The translations under genes and the position numbers were made by a program. The notes below the pieces were generated by a model. The model was not told the origin of the DNA. It saw only the letters and a list, made by a program, of their open reading frames with translations, and did no database searches. 64,000 nt of DNA, taken from Aldrovandia affinis. Lineage: Eukaryota; Chordata; Actinopteri; Notacanthiformes; Halosauridae. Every line of letters starts with the position of its first letter. Position 1 is the stretch's first letter. Shown piece by piece: positions 36,932-48,029 of the stretch. The stretch covers positions 10,355,501-10,419,500 of the forward strand of contig JAINUG010000007.1 of assembly GCA_029706075.1 (NCBI GenBank), written 5' to 3'.

Positions 36932-38926
36932 CTAATGGGAGTTTAGTGGTCGCAGACATGTACAGGCCACGGGAACCTTCACAAACATTACTTTGAATGA
37001 ATACATGTTTGGTTTTACCGGGCATTCGATTGCTTTGAGGACCAGTTGGCTTTGCTTCACTAGTACGGAGTTGTAGCTCATGTTCTCCTCTCCGTTGATA
37101 ATACAACCGTCGCATAGGCATTCGGCGACAGCAATCTTTCTTGGATACCTTTCTTCGTCATGGTCAATTCTACAAAAATGGATTAGATAAGATCATGTCA
37201 TTGTCCTCGAACGAGAATATTCTTTCCTCAGACCTCGAAATTAAATGCATATGCACATATCAATGTGTGTGCGACATTCAATTCCTGATACTAGGACAAC
37301 CGCAGCATAAATGTACGGGTCCAATTAGATCCTCGGAACCCGCTAAGAATTTTATAACAATCTATAAATAACTGATGGCCCCCGATATCCCCCTCCTTTT
37401 AGAAATGACAGGAGGCTACAACTTCAATGGTAGGCTACTACTGGACTACCTGAGCAGATCCCTAATAATGGATGGTTCATGTCGGATTATTTTTTAATTG
37501 CAGAGGGTGTGTATTGTGTTGATCATCAGTGTGTACAATGGTAGACTGCTGTGCTAAGCATGTCAGGTTTCCACACGCAGCGCTTACAATGTGAGTAAGA
37601 CAATATGTTGTAATAAATTGTATAACAAAACGTTTAAACATTAAAAGGAACAAATTCACTGCTCTAGAAATGTGGGTCAAAATAAAAAATAAAGTCAAAT
37701 AAGAACCAACAAACAGAAAACATTATTATCAACAATAAATCACTTTACGCTTTATAAAAAGCATACATTCAGTCCAGTATTCCGAATTCCGGGTGTATAA
37801 TTAATTGTATACATCTGTCATAAATTCATCTGTCATCTGTCATAAATGTCTGGAGGTCACTCATCTTATTGGTCTGTGTTTTTGGATCACAGCCCATTTA
37901 TGTACAGCGGTGGGATTTGGATTTTCTTCATTTAAAAGGAAATTCCTCGAATGTGTGTCCAATTTATTCTCTTGTCCTCTCCCGTACATTTGCTCAGAAC
38001 ACTGACATGTAGATTTGCATGTTATCAGACGTCGGCCATGACTGATTTGGCTGAATGCCTACCATGCTATTTAAATTTAGTCTGCTGGGATTTGACATTT
38101 GCATTTGATATTGCTGACAGATTTATTTGGAGAAGAAAAAAAAAGTATTGTAGCCTACTTGTTTTAGTCAACTTGTTTTTATCACTAGTGTTGTATATAT
38201 ATATGGCTGCTTACTTGACGGAGTGATGTTCTTGAAGTTGTAGCGACATGTGGTTGTTCTTTATCTACTTAAACTGAATGCACTTTCTTTAAGTCGGTTT
38301 GGATAAAAATCGTCTGCCAAATGACTGTAATGTAATGTATCTTTGCTCTGGATTTGCTTAGTCAAAGTTTCGTGACTAAAGCTGTAGTACTGTCTTACCT
38401 GTATCGCCAGGGGGAGACAGAGCGGTTGTTGTAGTCCGCAGACGAAGTCTGGAGTTTGAAGTTAGAGCAGCTCGGCACTGTCCGGGGATTTGGGTCCTCC
38501 AGTGATTGGACCATGTGGTCATGTGACCGGTGCAGATATTTCATCATGAAGTGTTCCGCGCGGTCTGTGAGCTCGTTCTTATTAAAACATCCAACAGGCT
38601 TTCTAGCTGCCGCCGAAGACCCGGCCAAACAGAGAGAGAAAACTATGAACAGCCTGAACACCTGAAAGAAAAGAAAGAATGAGAATAGAGGAAATTTACT
38701 TTGCAATAAAAATGAATTTTAAAAAAAAGTTTGATTTAAAAATGAACATATAGTATAATTTCTAACATCCGCTGACCGGTGGTTTTGGCGTTAGTTATAA
38801 TAAAATAAATTTTAAAAAAGTGTACATATCTAAATACATACAGCATATGACATATGACATAAACCGTGCAGAACAGAAAACTATCTAATTTCCAGTCACC
38901 GATTTCCATTTTCTTACCTTCAACAT
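36932..38926 (-). CDS. il17c: Interleukin-17C-like secreted cytokine, three exons
   Basis: Exons on the minus strand: 38926-38918 (MLK), 38661-38399 and 37169-36932, stop TAG. All four splice sites are GT/AG (gtaagaaaat, tttctttcag, gtaagacagt, tttttgtag). The protein is 169 residues, a normal size. Residues 1-21 are a signal peptide (VFRLFIVFSLCLAG). The IL-17 core follows: SVSPWRYRIDHDEERYPRKI at 84-103, AECLCDGC at 106-113 and VPVACTC at 156-162, so C108, C110, C113, C160 and C162 of the cystine-knot-like fold are present. GCF (28) and PSC (68) parallel the N-terminal cysteines of IL-17C, and WRYR plus AECLCxGC favour IL-17C over IL-17A/F/D. Sequons are at N82 and N120. In mammals IL-17C is an epithelial cytokine signalling through IL-17RE/RA. 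The reading frame is unbroken. Confidence 0.93.
38281..38340 (+). mobile_element. LINE/SINE 3'-tail remnant in il17c intron 2
   Basis: The wording gtcggtttggataaaaatcg then tctgccaaatgactgtaatg is the common fish L2/SINE 3' end. It is opposite in strand to the gene, about 60 bases from the splice donor of exon 2. The rest of intron 2 (37170-38398) shows nothing else that I can name. Confidence 0.55.
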
Positions 38927-39017
38927 CTTTGGGGGGAAAAGTTAAGCAAAGCAGTGCTGTGTATGGTAGTCTAATCGTTCAGAAGCTGTTTCTGATGTTC
39001 CATATTCCTGCTGTTCA

Positions 39018-39051
39018 ATTTATATGATTGCGCGTGCTCCCGGGGAAATCC
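39018..39051 (-). promoter_or_regulatory. il17c core promoter: TATA box and kB-like site
   Basis: On the gene strand, TATAAAT (39024-39018) lies about 92 bases before the ATG, which allows a short 5' UTR starting near 38990. Seventeen bases further upstream is GGATTTCCCC (39051-39042), which fits the NF-kB pattern GGRNWYYCC. Close kB/TATA spacing fits an inducible cytokine promoter. This is inference from sequence only. Confidence 0.5.
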
Positions 39052-39059
39052 AGATTTGC

Positions 39060-40150
39060 AGAAGTTAATGGAAATAAACAATCTAGGGCCATTTACTTCC
39101 CTTTCCCAAAGAGCAAACTCCTCCATCTACCTAGAGTGAAAGGAGTTGTCGCGTGGCCCTACCCACGGCGCATTGGGTTACACAAGCTATTCAAGAAACA
39201 ATGTTTGTTTTGTTATGTGGGAATTAACGCGTCAAACCGGGCTATTTGATTACCATATCTTTACATTCTTCTTATGTATTTTGAGGCGTAAATGTTGCTC
39301 AGTTAATTATAGTCCGGTCATTTAAACATGCCTGCGAATAAATACTTCCATTCAGACTCCTTTCTGGCAACAAAAACGTTATTTGATTTTCAATATGAGC
39401 ACATATGCAACTAGTCTTTATACATGAAAACGTATCCACAGCGATTCCCAAGTAGCTACATGTTTTTAAAAAAATCATAACGAATAAACCAGCTAATGGG
39501 TCAAAGAGCAATATCTCTTGTGGAAATGTAGTAAAAGTATTTAGACATTCGACTTGATTTATGGCCGCTGTTTATTTTTTTGTTGCGTAATGATCTACGT
39601 CATTTTACTTCTCACGTGTACAAACACAGAACATAATTCCTCTGTCAAGTACGGTTAGTGTGTCATTACTTCCTGTTAGAAACCTGCCAAGTGTTTTTTT
39701 TTATACAGGCTAGTCCTACAAATATGATAATCACGGGGATCATTGTGCACCTGCCAAGGCTGTTTTAGGTAACATGGCTTAGTTATTAGATCTGATTGCT
39801 CTTGTAGATTATATATCACATTTGAGCCTCTCCCAAAATCTGGGTTATCTTTTATTTGAATCCCTTATTCTCCTTATAGTGGGGCAGATGGTGCCAGTAA
39901 GTCACTCCAAAGCCCAGAGCCCTGAATGTAAACTCCAGCCTTCCCCATTGTTAATAAAGAGGGTTAAGACAGACTGTGATGTATACCCATATTGATTCCA
40001 AACCGGAATTAACCTAGCCATTTAATCAATCAGTCATCCCCACCAGTGATGACATTTTCCAGCTTCCAAAACTGGAAGCTGCGACTGTAGTGCCCAGCCC
40101 GTGCTAGTGGTCTGTACTCCTTTATAGACTGAACCAATCAGGAACCCGCA
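39060..40150. other. Non-coding 5' flank of il17c
   Basis: No repeat or gene is recognised between the promoter and the inverted L2 LINE at 40155. The region is mostly of ordinary complexity, unlike its surroundings. Confidence 0.4.
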
Positions 40151-40154
40151 CATC

Positions 40155-40680
40155 TGCATTACATTTACATTTTAAGCATTTAGCAGATGCTCTTATCCAG
40201 AGCGACTTATAAGATGTGCATTAATACATGGTAGGAATAATCACAGTTCGCGCAAGAGATCAGTACAGTAATACAGCGATAGACATCATTGCAGCCAGCT
40301 GCGTACCATACCTGTAACACTGGGAAGGAAAAGTTTAGTAGGTGTTCAACCAACCAAACCAAAGTACACACGTCACCCCTCTACTCACCTCTCTTCACTG
40401 GCTCCCTATTGCAGCATGCATCAAATATAAATCACTGGTGCTGGCCTATCAAGCTGCTAGAGGAACTGCTCTCTCCTACCTCCAGTCACTCATCACACCC
40501 TACACCCCAGCCAGACCCCTCCGCCTCCTTGGGCAAACTGACTGTTCCTTCCCTGTGGGCGCCCGGCAGCCGCTCCTCACAGTTTCACCTCTTCACTGTC
40601 CTGACCCCCCAGTGGTGGAATGATCTTCCGCACTCGTTCAGGACCACCGACTCTCTGGCCACAGGTTGTGCGTTGTTATG
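40155..40680 (-). mobile_element. L2-type LINE insertion with inverted 5' segment
   Basis: 40155-40330 is the L2 3' UTR on the minus strand (gcatttagcagatgctctta, then tgcgtaccatacctgtaaca). 40340-40680 is the C-terminal coding part of the same LINE, but on the plus strand: FNQPNQSTHVTPLLTSLHWL, YKSLVLAYQAARGTALSYLQ, WWNDLPHSFRT. The head-to-head join at about 40335 is what twin priming leaves. Same family as 14817-17517. Dead. Confidence 0.8.
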
Positions 40681-40689
40681 AATATATGA

Positions 40690-42260
40690 AAGGGCATTAT
40701 TTGGGGGTGTAAATGTTTAAAAGTTTTTTTTACCTAATTGGGGATCATTAACTTAAAAACCCCCAACTGAAAAATGATGCTTTTTTTTTTCCCTCATGAA
40801 ATTAAAATCATAGTGCAGTTCTCACAAAACTGCCAGAAACAAGTTTACTGTTTTATTAGGATCAACATTATCTGCCACTGTGGGGCCCTCATAGTAAAGG
40901 TTATGATCATCATACAAAAAATACTAATTAAACATTAAATATATAGCGCAACAGTGCTGTAATAGGAGACATTAATGTTACTAATTATTGCCCATTATTA
41001 AATCGCTCCTATGATGCGCTCTAGGGAAGTGATTGCTTCAAATCCATCGTCGATGGTCAGCTGCTGCAAGTGTGCAAAGCAGTTCACAGTTCCGAAACAG
41101 TTCACTGTCTGTAAACAAATGGACAATGACTAGTTGTATCCTGCTGCCAAGATTGGATTAGTGTGGTGTGTGCTGTGCTGCTGTGTTGTGCAGACAATCT
41201 CTCAGTCTGTCCTTTTACTTCAGTCACTCTTAGCTTCCCTTGTCTGTTGTGGGTGATGAGTGGGCTAGACAGAACCTTTCATCTCCACCCGGGTCGTCTG
41301 GCAGTGCACCACACCACCAGGGGTTGGTACAAGAAGGGGTTGGTTCAATTAGCATACTCTTCCAAGCAGCATCAGTCATGTATTTTTGTAAAGGTTCTGC
41401 AATGTCAGAAAATGTTAATCTGTCTGTAACAAAATCACACCACCAGGTGAACAAGGATTGCCATCTTAATACTATGATTTATAGTACAATAGAGTCAGAT
41501 GGCCCCTGTGCCAACAGTGTAACACATACCATATATTAAACAGGTCAGTAGACTTGAATGTCAGTGAAGGGGTCCAGCTTGATCTTTATTGTAGTGGGGA
41601 CCTGGGTATAGGAACCTCGAGCATGGAGAAGGTGAAGAAAGAGCATCTTTAATTGATTTTGCATCTGGGACCTTTAAAATGGGTAAAATTGATTAGAATT
41701 TTTTTTATTCACTAACAAATACATTTAAAAGCTATATATAATGGCAGGTCAGAGGCATTTCCACCATTTTTAGTTTTCTTCGTCTTCTTCGCTACCTTCC
41801 TGTTTCCGTCTCTTCACCACATTACACATGGTATACTGCTCCCACGATTTATGCCAGTATTGCACCTTGCATACGCGTACCGTAAAGGATATGCGCAAAG
41901 GACGCTCCCAACGACCATAGGATACGTGTGGCTGCCATCTTGCATACGCGTACACGTATTTAAAGTGAAGTATATTTACATATTTTAATTTGCATGGCTT
42001 GCAGACATTCCAAGCTAGCCATATCACCATTTTAGTATTTTAAAGCGCTCTTCTGATTTTCTGATTACGAAGATCAGTCCTATTTTACGAATGCAATTAC
42101 GGATACGAGTACAACACGTGTGAATTGTATTGCCAAAAACATTTGAAAATGCTCAGCAGTTGCACTTTGTTTGTTAAACTTTTTCTTTTACATGAATCAT
42201 TAATAGTTAGTGTGTTTTTGTCTCATAATATGGTTAATAGGTTACCAGTAGGCTGCTGTA
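40690..42260. other. Unclassified non-coding region
   Basis: No named element. Two copies of ttgcatacgcgtac lie at about 41870 and 41941 in a CG-containing patch (41800-41960). An open minus-strand frame at 41230-41454 (FVTDRLTFSDIAEPLQKYMT) has an ordinary protein look but no family I recognise. Confidence 0.3.
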
Positions 42261-42261
42261 C

Positions 42262-42562
42262 ACTGTAGGGTGTGGGGTGTATGGTTTACTGTGTGTGGCA
42301 TGTGGTGTAGGGTGAATTGTGTAGGGTGTATGATGTATGGTGTATGGTGTGTGGTTTACTGTGTGTGGCATGTGGTGTAGGGTGTATGATGTATGGTGTA
42401 TGGTGTGTGGTTTACTGTGTGTGGCATGTGGTGTAGGGTGAAACGTGTAGGGTGTATGGTGTGTGGTTTACTGTGTGTGGCATGTGGTGTAGGGTGAATC
42501 GTGTAGGGTGTATGATGTAAGGTGTATGGTGTATGGTTTACTGTGTGTGGCATGTGGTGTAA
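42262..42562 (+). repeat. Minisatellite, units of about 60-90 bp
   Basis: Four copies of tggtttactgtgtgtggcat followed by gtggtgtagggtg. They are separated by varying numbers of the short word gtgtatgatgtatg, so a short-period repeat is nested in a longer one. The minus-strand 85-codon His/Thr/Pro frame is a by-product. Confidence 0.85.
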
Positions 42563-43200
42563 AAGGTGTAAAAACCCATCACATGCCCATTTAATAAAAA
42601 ATACACAAATCAATCATCCTACTGTATACATCTCTCTCTTTGAATTTCTATTCAATTGAGGAGTTGTATACATGCCATGTTATGATACATGCTCACACAA
42701 AGTAAGGAGAAGCAGAGGTGTAGACTCTGCACAGAGATGCTGTAGGCAGAGGAGAGGTGAGTTTGGCCATTGAAAGGCCTCAGTAGTCAAGTGGATTAAT
42801 ACTTCACCTTAAAGGCCATCTTTTGACATAACAACATAAAAGTAATACCTGTATAAAGCTAGGTCTCAATGCCAAATGTGCAAATTGGTAGATTATTCAT
42901 AGGAGTAGCATTTGAAGTGTTGTTCATAAAACTCATAGAGGTGGAAAATCCAATATGATGGAAGTTACACGTCCTAGAGGCAAATTTGTTCCACATGAGG
43001 AGAGGGACCTACAGTACATACCAAATGTTGTAACTCTAGGTCACAGGGGGGAAAGGGGCTGGGCTCGTGAAGGTCAAAATGATGTGATGTGCACCATCGT
43101 GCAACCAGGTGGCCAATCTGCACCGTATTTTAACTGAAGCAAGTTTTCACCCACCTATACAAGCCTATTGTGTAAACTTAAAATGTATATTCAGTCAAAA
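42563..43200. other. Unclassified non-coding region
   Basis: No gene, RNA or named repeat is seen. Confidence 0.3.
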
Positions 43201-43274
43201 ATGTATATTGGGTGTGTTCAAAAAACAACCCTAACAAAAACCAGAGGGTTCCAGCATGAGGTTTCCCCAGATGT

Positions 43275-44470
43275 TCAGTACTGAGTTAATTAATCACATA
43301 GTCAGTGATGCTGACTTTCCTTTTTCTACTATAATATTGAAAACACTTCTTAGGATTACTTTTTGCATCTTGGGAAATGTTCATTTCAAACCGCCTTTTA
43401 GCTGATCTTATTTCCTTTTTAGCCTTAGCCCGATTATTGTAATATCAGAGTGGGTTCATAATTGGCTGCAAGGGCGAATAGAAAGAGTAACAGTAGGTGG
43501 GACCGTATCTGACCTCGGTGCTGTGGGCAGTGGTGTCCCACAGGGATCGATGCTGGGACCTCTGCTCTTCCTTATTTAAATAAATTATCTTGATATGGAC
43601 GTTAGTAGCAAAATAGTTAAATTTGCAGATGATACTAAACTTGGGGGTTTGGCAAACAGTTTGGAATCGACTAAAGTAATCCAAGATGATTTAAACAAAA
43701 TACAAAAATGGGCAGATACATGGCAGATGACATTCAATATTGCTAAATGTAAAGTTATGCATGTGGGAAATAAAAACATTAGACAGGAGTATTTTATGGG
43801 AGGAGAAAAGTTAGTAGGTGTTCAATTTGAAAAAGACTTAGGAATTGTAGTTGATCAAAGCCTATCTGCATCAAAGCAGTGTGCTACAGCAGTGAAAAAA
43901 GCCAACAGGATGCTGGGATACATAGCAAAAAGTATTGAGTATAAATCAAAGGAGGTTATATTAATGTTATATAATATCTTTGTCAGACCTCACTTAGAAT
44001 TATGTGTGCAGTTCTGGGCACCACACTACAAGAAAGATATAGAAGCTCTTGAAAAAGTCCAGGCAACTAAACTGATACCTGGTATGAAAAGTAAAAGTTA
44101 TGATGATAGACTTAAGGCACTCAATCTATTTAAGCTTAGCAAACGGAGACCTAGGGGGGATTTGATTTAGGTTTTTAAATTCCTAAAAGGGATTAACAAA
44201 GTGAAATACCAAAGATTTTTTAAGATAAATGGGGTCAGCAGAACAAGAGGTCACAGGTGGAAATTAGTTAAAGGCTAATTCCGCACAGATATTAGGACGT
44301 TTTTCTTTACACAGAGAGTTGTCAATGTCTGGAACAGCTTGCCAGGTCAGGTAGTAGAGGCAGAAACACTTGGGCTATTCAAGTCCAGGCTAGATGTAGT
44401 ACTAGACACTCTTTAGATTAGGACATGACGAGCCTAGATGGGCCGAATGGCCCGTTCTCGTCATTATCTA
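43275..44470 (+). mobile_element. CR1/Rex1-type LINE with inverted 5' segment
   Basis: 43445-44470 is on the plus strand: WVHNWLQGRIERVTVGG, GVPQGSMLGPLLFLI, KFADDTKLGGLANSLE (RT catalytic FADD), then a 190-codon open frame (43595-44170) with NKIQKWADTWQMTFNIAKCK, VRPHLELCVQFWAPHYKKDI and LNLFKLSKRRPRGDLI. The 3' end is gggccgaatggcccgttctc. 43275-43430 is the upstream part of the same ORF on the minus strand (AKKEIRSAKRRFEMNISQD, NPKKCFQYYSRKRKVS). The inversion plus loss of RT motifs 1-4 at the join marks twin priming. Three stops remain. Confidence 0.88.
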
Positions 44471-44479
44471 TTCTGTTCT

Positions 44480-45078
44480 TATGTAAAAAAGCAGCTCTCT
44501 TTTAAGCCTGTTTTCACCTGGGAAATACAGCATTCTACTGGATGGGCATGATAATGATATTCTTGAATAAATTATGTCTAGCCTGATTGACAGACAGTAA
44601 TTTATGTGGGAAAACAATAGCTTTCTTATTAAGATTACCTGTCAGGAAATGTAGCGTGACCCACCGTTACAGAAATACAAATGCATACAGCTACTGTAGC
44701 CTTGTAGCAGAATGTGGGTAGGCCTTTATGACGGGAGGTAATTAAAAATGTAGACAAATGTTAATTGGTATATTCAAATAAGCTGTGGTATTAAATCATG
44801 ACTCAAGAGAAAAGACTAAATTGTGAAACCTGTTGAGGAGCTCTAAATCAGAAATTCCTGCGAAACGACATCAATCACATTTTCCTATCTGCTGGTTTCA
44901 ACCACTATTTCACAAACATGATATGAAACTGCAATTCACGATTTTTGATGGGAGTACTCCAAACAACATATTTTTCTCTGAGCAATTGTATTAGTATAAA
45001 ATATAATTTTATAATTATATAAATTTTCCTTTTTAGCATAAAATATGTATTATTGCCTATATATTTTATATTGAATAT
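44480..45078. other. Unclassified non-coding region
   Basis: AT-rich, with no gene or repeat recognised. Confidence 0.3.
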
Positions 45079-45588
45079 TGTAGCAATCCAGGGGGGTCGC
45101 TACGCAGAAATGTGTGCGTGGGGCATTATGGGGGGAACCCTGTTGTGCGTTTGTTTGTTTCCCCTGTATTAATTAGCTTTTCGTGTTGTTAACCTTGTTG
45201 TATGCGTTATTGTTTAGCCCTTTTATGTGTTAGCTAGAGCTAAATGTTGGAGCCACCACTATACATGTACTGATTAGTGTAGTCCCTTGTGTTTCAGGGC
45301 AAAAGTGTCGTCATCATCGATCAAGTGTTCGATCGAGTGTCCAATGGTCTGGTGTGTCCTTTTCAGGACGCGTCTGTACCAGCAAAGTTTGCCAGATATT
45401 ATCCGGAGTTGTGCGGTGTATGGAACACGGATAATTATCACCAGATATTATCCGGAGTTGTGCGGTGTATGGAACACGGATATTTATCGCCTTTTAATAA
45501 AGTGGCTATTGACGTAGCCATTTTTGCAACGCAGCTGGCTCTGTAGTATTTTATCTCTCCTTTTTGCAACCATGCGTGCAACTTTACA
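45079..45588 (+). mobile_element. Solo LTR (family 3, copy b) with twin hairpins
   Basis: 510 bp, begins TGTAGCAATCC, ends GCAACTTTACA. ATAT precedes (45075-45078) and ATAC follows, so the duplication is nearly intact. It shares the order of blocks with the LTR at 35979 (gaaatgtgtgcgtggggcat, hairpin pair, ttttaataaagtggctat). The hairpin pair is at 45398-45435 and 45449-45482. Fossil, non-coding. Confidence 0.82.
45398..45482 (+). ncRNA. Tandem hairpins in LTR copy b
   Basis: Unit 1: stem ATTATCCG / CGGATAAT (45398-45405, 45428-45435), inner GTT/AAC, loop GTGCGGTGTATGG. Unit 2: stem TATCCG / CGGATA (45449-45454, 45477-45482) with the same inner stem and loop. The two units are almost identical here, as if recently homogenised. 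AATAAA follows at 45496. Confidence 0.6.
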
Positions 45589-46454
45589 ATACATATTTCA
45601 CAACATTTCCACACCCAGGTGATGCAAAAGATGATGCATTTACACTGTCGTTTCATTTTGACGTAGGCATATTGGCATTGCTTGTTGATTACATTCGTAT
45701 TAATAGCTTTGATGTCATTGCGTGACAACGCGGACAAAGCCGTCTGTCACGTTTTCCCACACCACCCGGAAAACCCCCCGTCTGGCTACATAAACTAAAG
45801 AACAGCGCTACAGTAGCTACCACCGTTTAACGCTTTAAACATTTTGCCATGGTAAATTCGCCTTGTTTTTCTAGTGGGTGCACACATTAGGCAACATTGA
45901 TGGCGTTCATCTCTCCCGCATACACTGGCTAGCCCTGCAACTTATACACCTCGTAAATAAAGCACGTGCTCAGTTTTTGGCAGCGACAATATTTTATTCA
46001 AGCACTTAACAACTAATCGGCTTAGGTACCCTAAAATGTGTTACATACCGCTGCATGCCTGCTTCCGGGATTTGGAGAAAGGACCCGATATTGGTGCAAG
46101 GGTGGCCATCCAAATGCCTGTTTGCGATAGCGCATGCGATGTGTGCTGAGATGGAGTGATCCATTTTAAAGCGGCGGAAACACCTACCTGTATGATAATA
46201 ATGTCTAGGTTCTACTGCCTGATTGTTATTATGGAGAAAAGTATTAACACACGTATTGAGTTATGTTATGTATAGATGGCTATAGTAGTGCCTTGATACT
46301 TGTGAAAATGTGAATACAATGTACTGTTCCTCCCTGTTGGCTATGATGAGAGACTCGAGTAGGAGGTGTTACCTTGAAGAGGGCAGTGCTGAATGGGGTA
46401 TGGTGTGGAGTGTGGTGAAGCCTAGCAACTTTGTAGGAGTTAGTTGTTAATATA
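45589..46454. other. Unclassified non-coding region
   Basis: A small CG-containing patch at 45720-45900 has catggtaaattcgccttg after gccATGG, but the frame closes after 13 codons. Nothing else is recognised. Confidence 0.3.
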
Positions 46455-46695
46455 CAGCGGTGGACAAAGTACACAAACACTTTATTTGAGTAAAAGTACA
46501 AATACCCTGATAAAATATTAGTCAAGTAAAAGTAAAAAGTCCTACATTTAACCCCATTTGCCTTTGAAATGTAGAGCAAGTGAAAATAAAAATAAAGTAA
46601 AAATGGTAAAAGTAAGCACAGATACTTGAAAAATGTACTTAAGCACAGTAATAAGTACAAGTAAAGTAAATGTACTTATTTGGTGTCCACCACTG
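46455..46695. mobile_element. hAT-type MITE
   Basis: Ends CAGCGGTGGACAAAGTAC and, inverted, CAGTGGTGGACACC, the terminus of a fish hAT MITE. The interior is rich in aagtaaaagta words. The flanking octamers TTAATATA / TTAATTTT agree at six of eight bases, in keeping with the 8-bp duplication of hAT. Confidence 0.8.
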
Positions 46696-46907
46696 TTAAT
46701 TTTGTACATGCAGCAGTAGTGCTTGGAAGCATACTAGGTGTATATTGTTTGTTGGTGATGGGATTTTGCATTTTCACGCTGCACTGCTGAAAATAAACAC
46801 CCTTGCCTGTATATGCTACTGTGTCCTGGCCATAATTTACAAACATATTATAGTGGCTTGGAGGCCTTTTCTACCCTGTGATAGAATGTAAACATCATGC
46901 ACACTAA

Positions 46908-47915
46908 AGGCCTGAGGGTACTTCAAACAAAATCGAATTTGGTGTGTTCGCACAGGCTGTCAAACTGCTGTCGAATACGGCGTTGCGAGCAAATGTCAGT
47001 ATACTCTCTGCGACTTGAGGTCTGTTTGTTTAATGATGCTCCACGCCAGATGGGGGAGCTTGCTAGTCGCTAGACTATAGAACTGCAAATATAAATACCA
47101 ACGAAGCAAACATCGGCAAGGGCCGAATGTGCAACACAGTCATGCTTGATGTACAAAATAACTCTAAGTTTAAACCATCATACCTTTTGATAGGATCCTG
47201 TAACAGACATATAAAAGTGTGGTCCAGAAATGCCAAAAATGTAATTTCTCATTGTACGTTGTATATAGCATCAAGTGACTGTGAATTGTATTTTTTGGCC
47301 TAGTCTGGCCTATATTACATTTAGACAACTGTGCATCAGAAATTGTCATTGCTAAGCAGGGTTCTTTTTCCTTTTGATGATAACTTGAACAAATGGTATC
47401 TGACTATCCGTATTAATATACTGTAGCTAATTAGCAAGCTGGTTAACTCGATTAGCAACTAACCTATGTCACACAATTAGTGGTGAACTGAGGCCAAATA
47501 GATAACGTCAAACAAATAATGAGGATTTTGGTAGCAAGCTAACGTTAGCTAGCTACAAAAGTGGTGCATTTCCCCAAGAACAACGTTTCCAACTGGATTC
47601 GCAGAAACACGAAATATAGCTAGCTAAAGCTAACAATGTAAGTAGAGAACCAGCTGGATACGATGATAAGATGTAAACAGGAAACAAGTGGCCCAAATTA
47701 CATAGGCTACGTAAAAAATGCAACCAACTGTTGACCAATTGCAGGCAACGGTGTATTGGGAGGGGATGTGCAAAAAGTTAAACAAGTTTGGCTAGGCAGC
47801 CTGCACACACTGCGGCGATCGAAGCCAAATGCAGCACTTTGTCTTGGTAACAAACCCGCCATCTTGCCTGTGCAAACACGCCAAATTCTATTTTGTTTTA
47901 AGTATACTGAGGCCT
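46908..47915. mobile_element. Non-autonomous DNA transposon with about 50-bp TIRs and TAA duplication
   Basis: The left end AGGCCTGAGGGTACTTCAAA and the inverted right end AGGCCTCAGTATACTTAAAA stay similar for about 50 bases (acaaaatcgaatttggtgtg / acaaaatagaatttggcgtg). TAA lies on both sides (46905-46907, 47916-47918). A 3-bp TAA/TTA duplication points to the PIF/Harbinger group. No transposase is inside the 1008 bp. Confidence 0.75.
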
Positions 47916-48029
47916 TAACTGGAATCTGACCCTGTGCTGTTTGGATCTGTTTGTACTCCTTAATTTACAATGAAGACACACAAATGTCATTTACACACAC
48001 AACCTCATCACAAACACATGCATTCAAGC

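Noticed and set aside
45840-45900. gccATGG start after a TATA-like tacataaa, suggesting a gene start
   Set aside because: The frame ends after 13 codons and no donor splice site follows.
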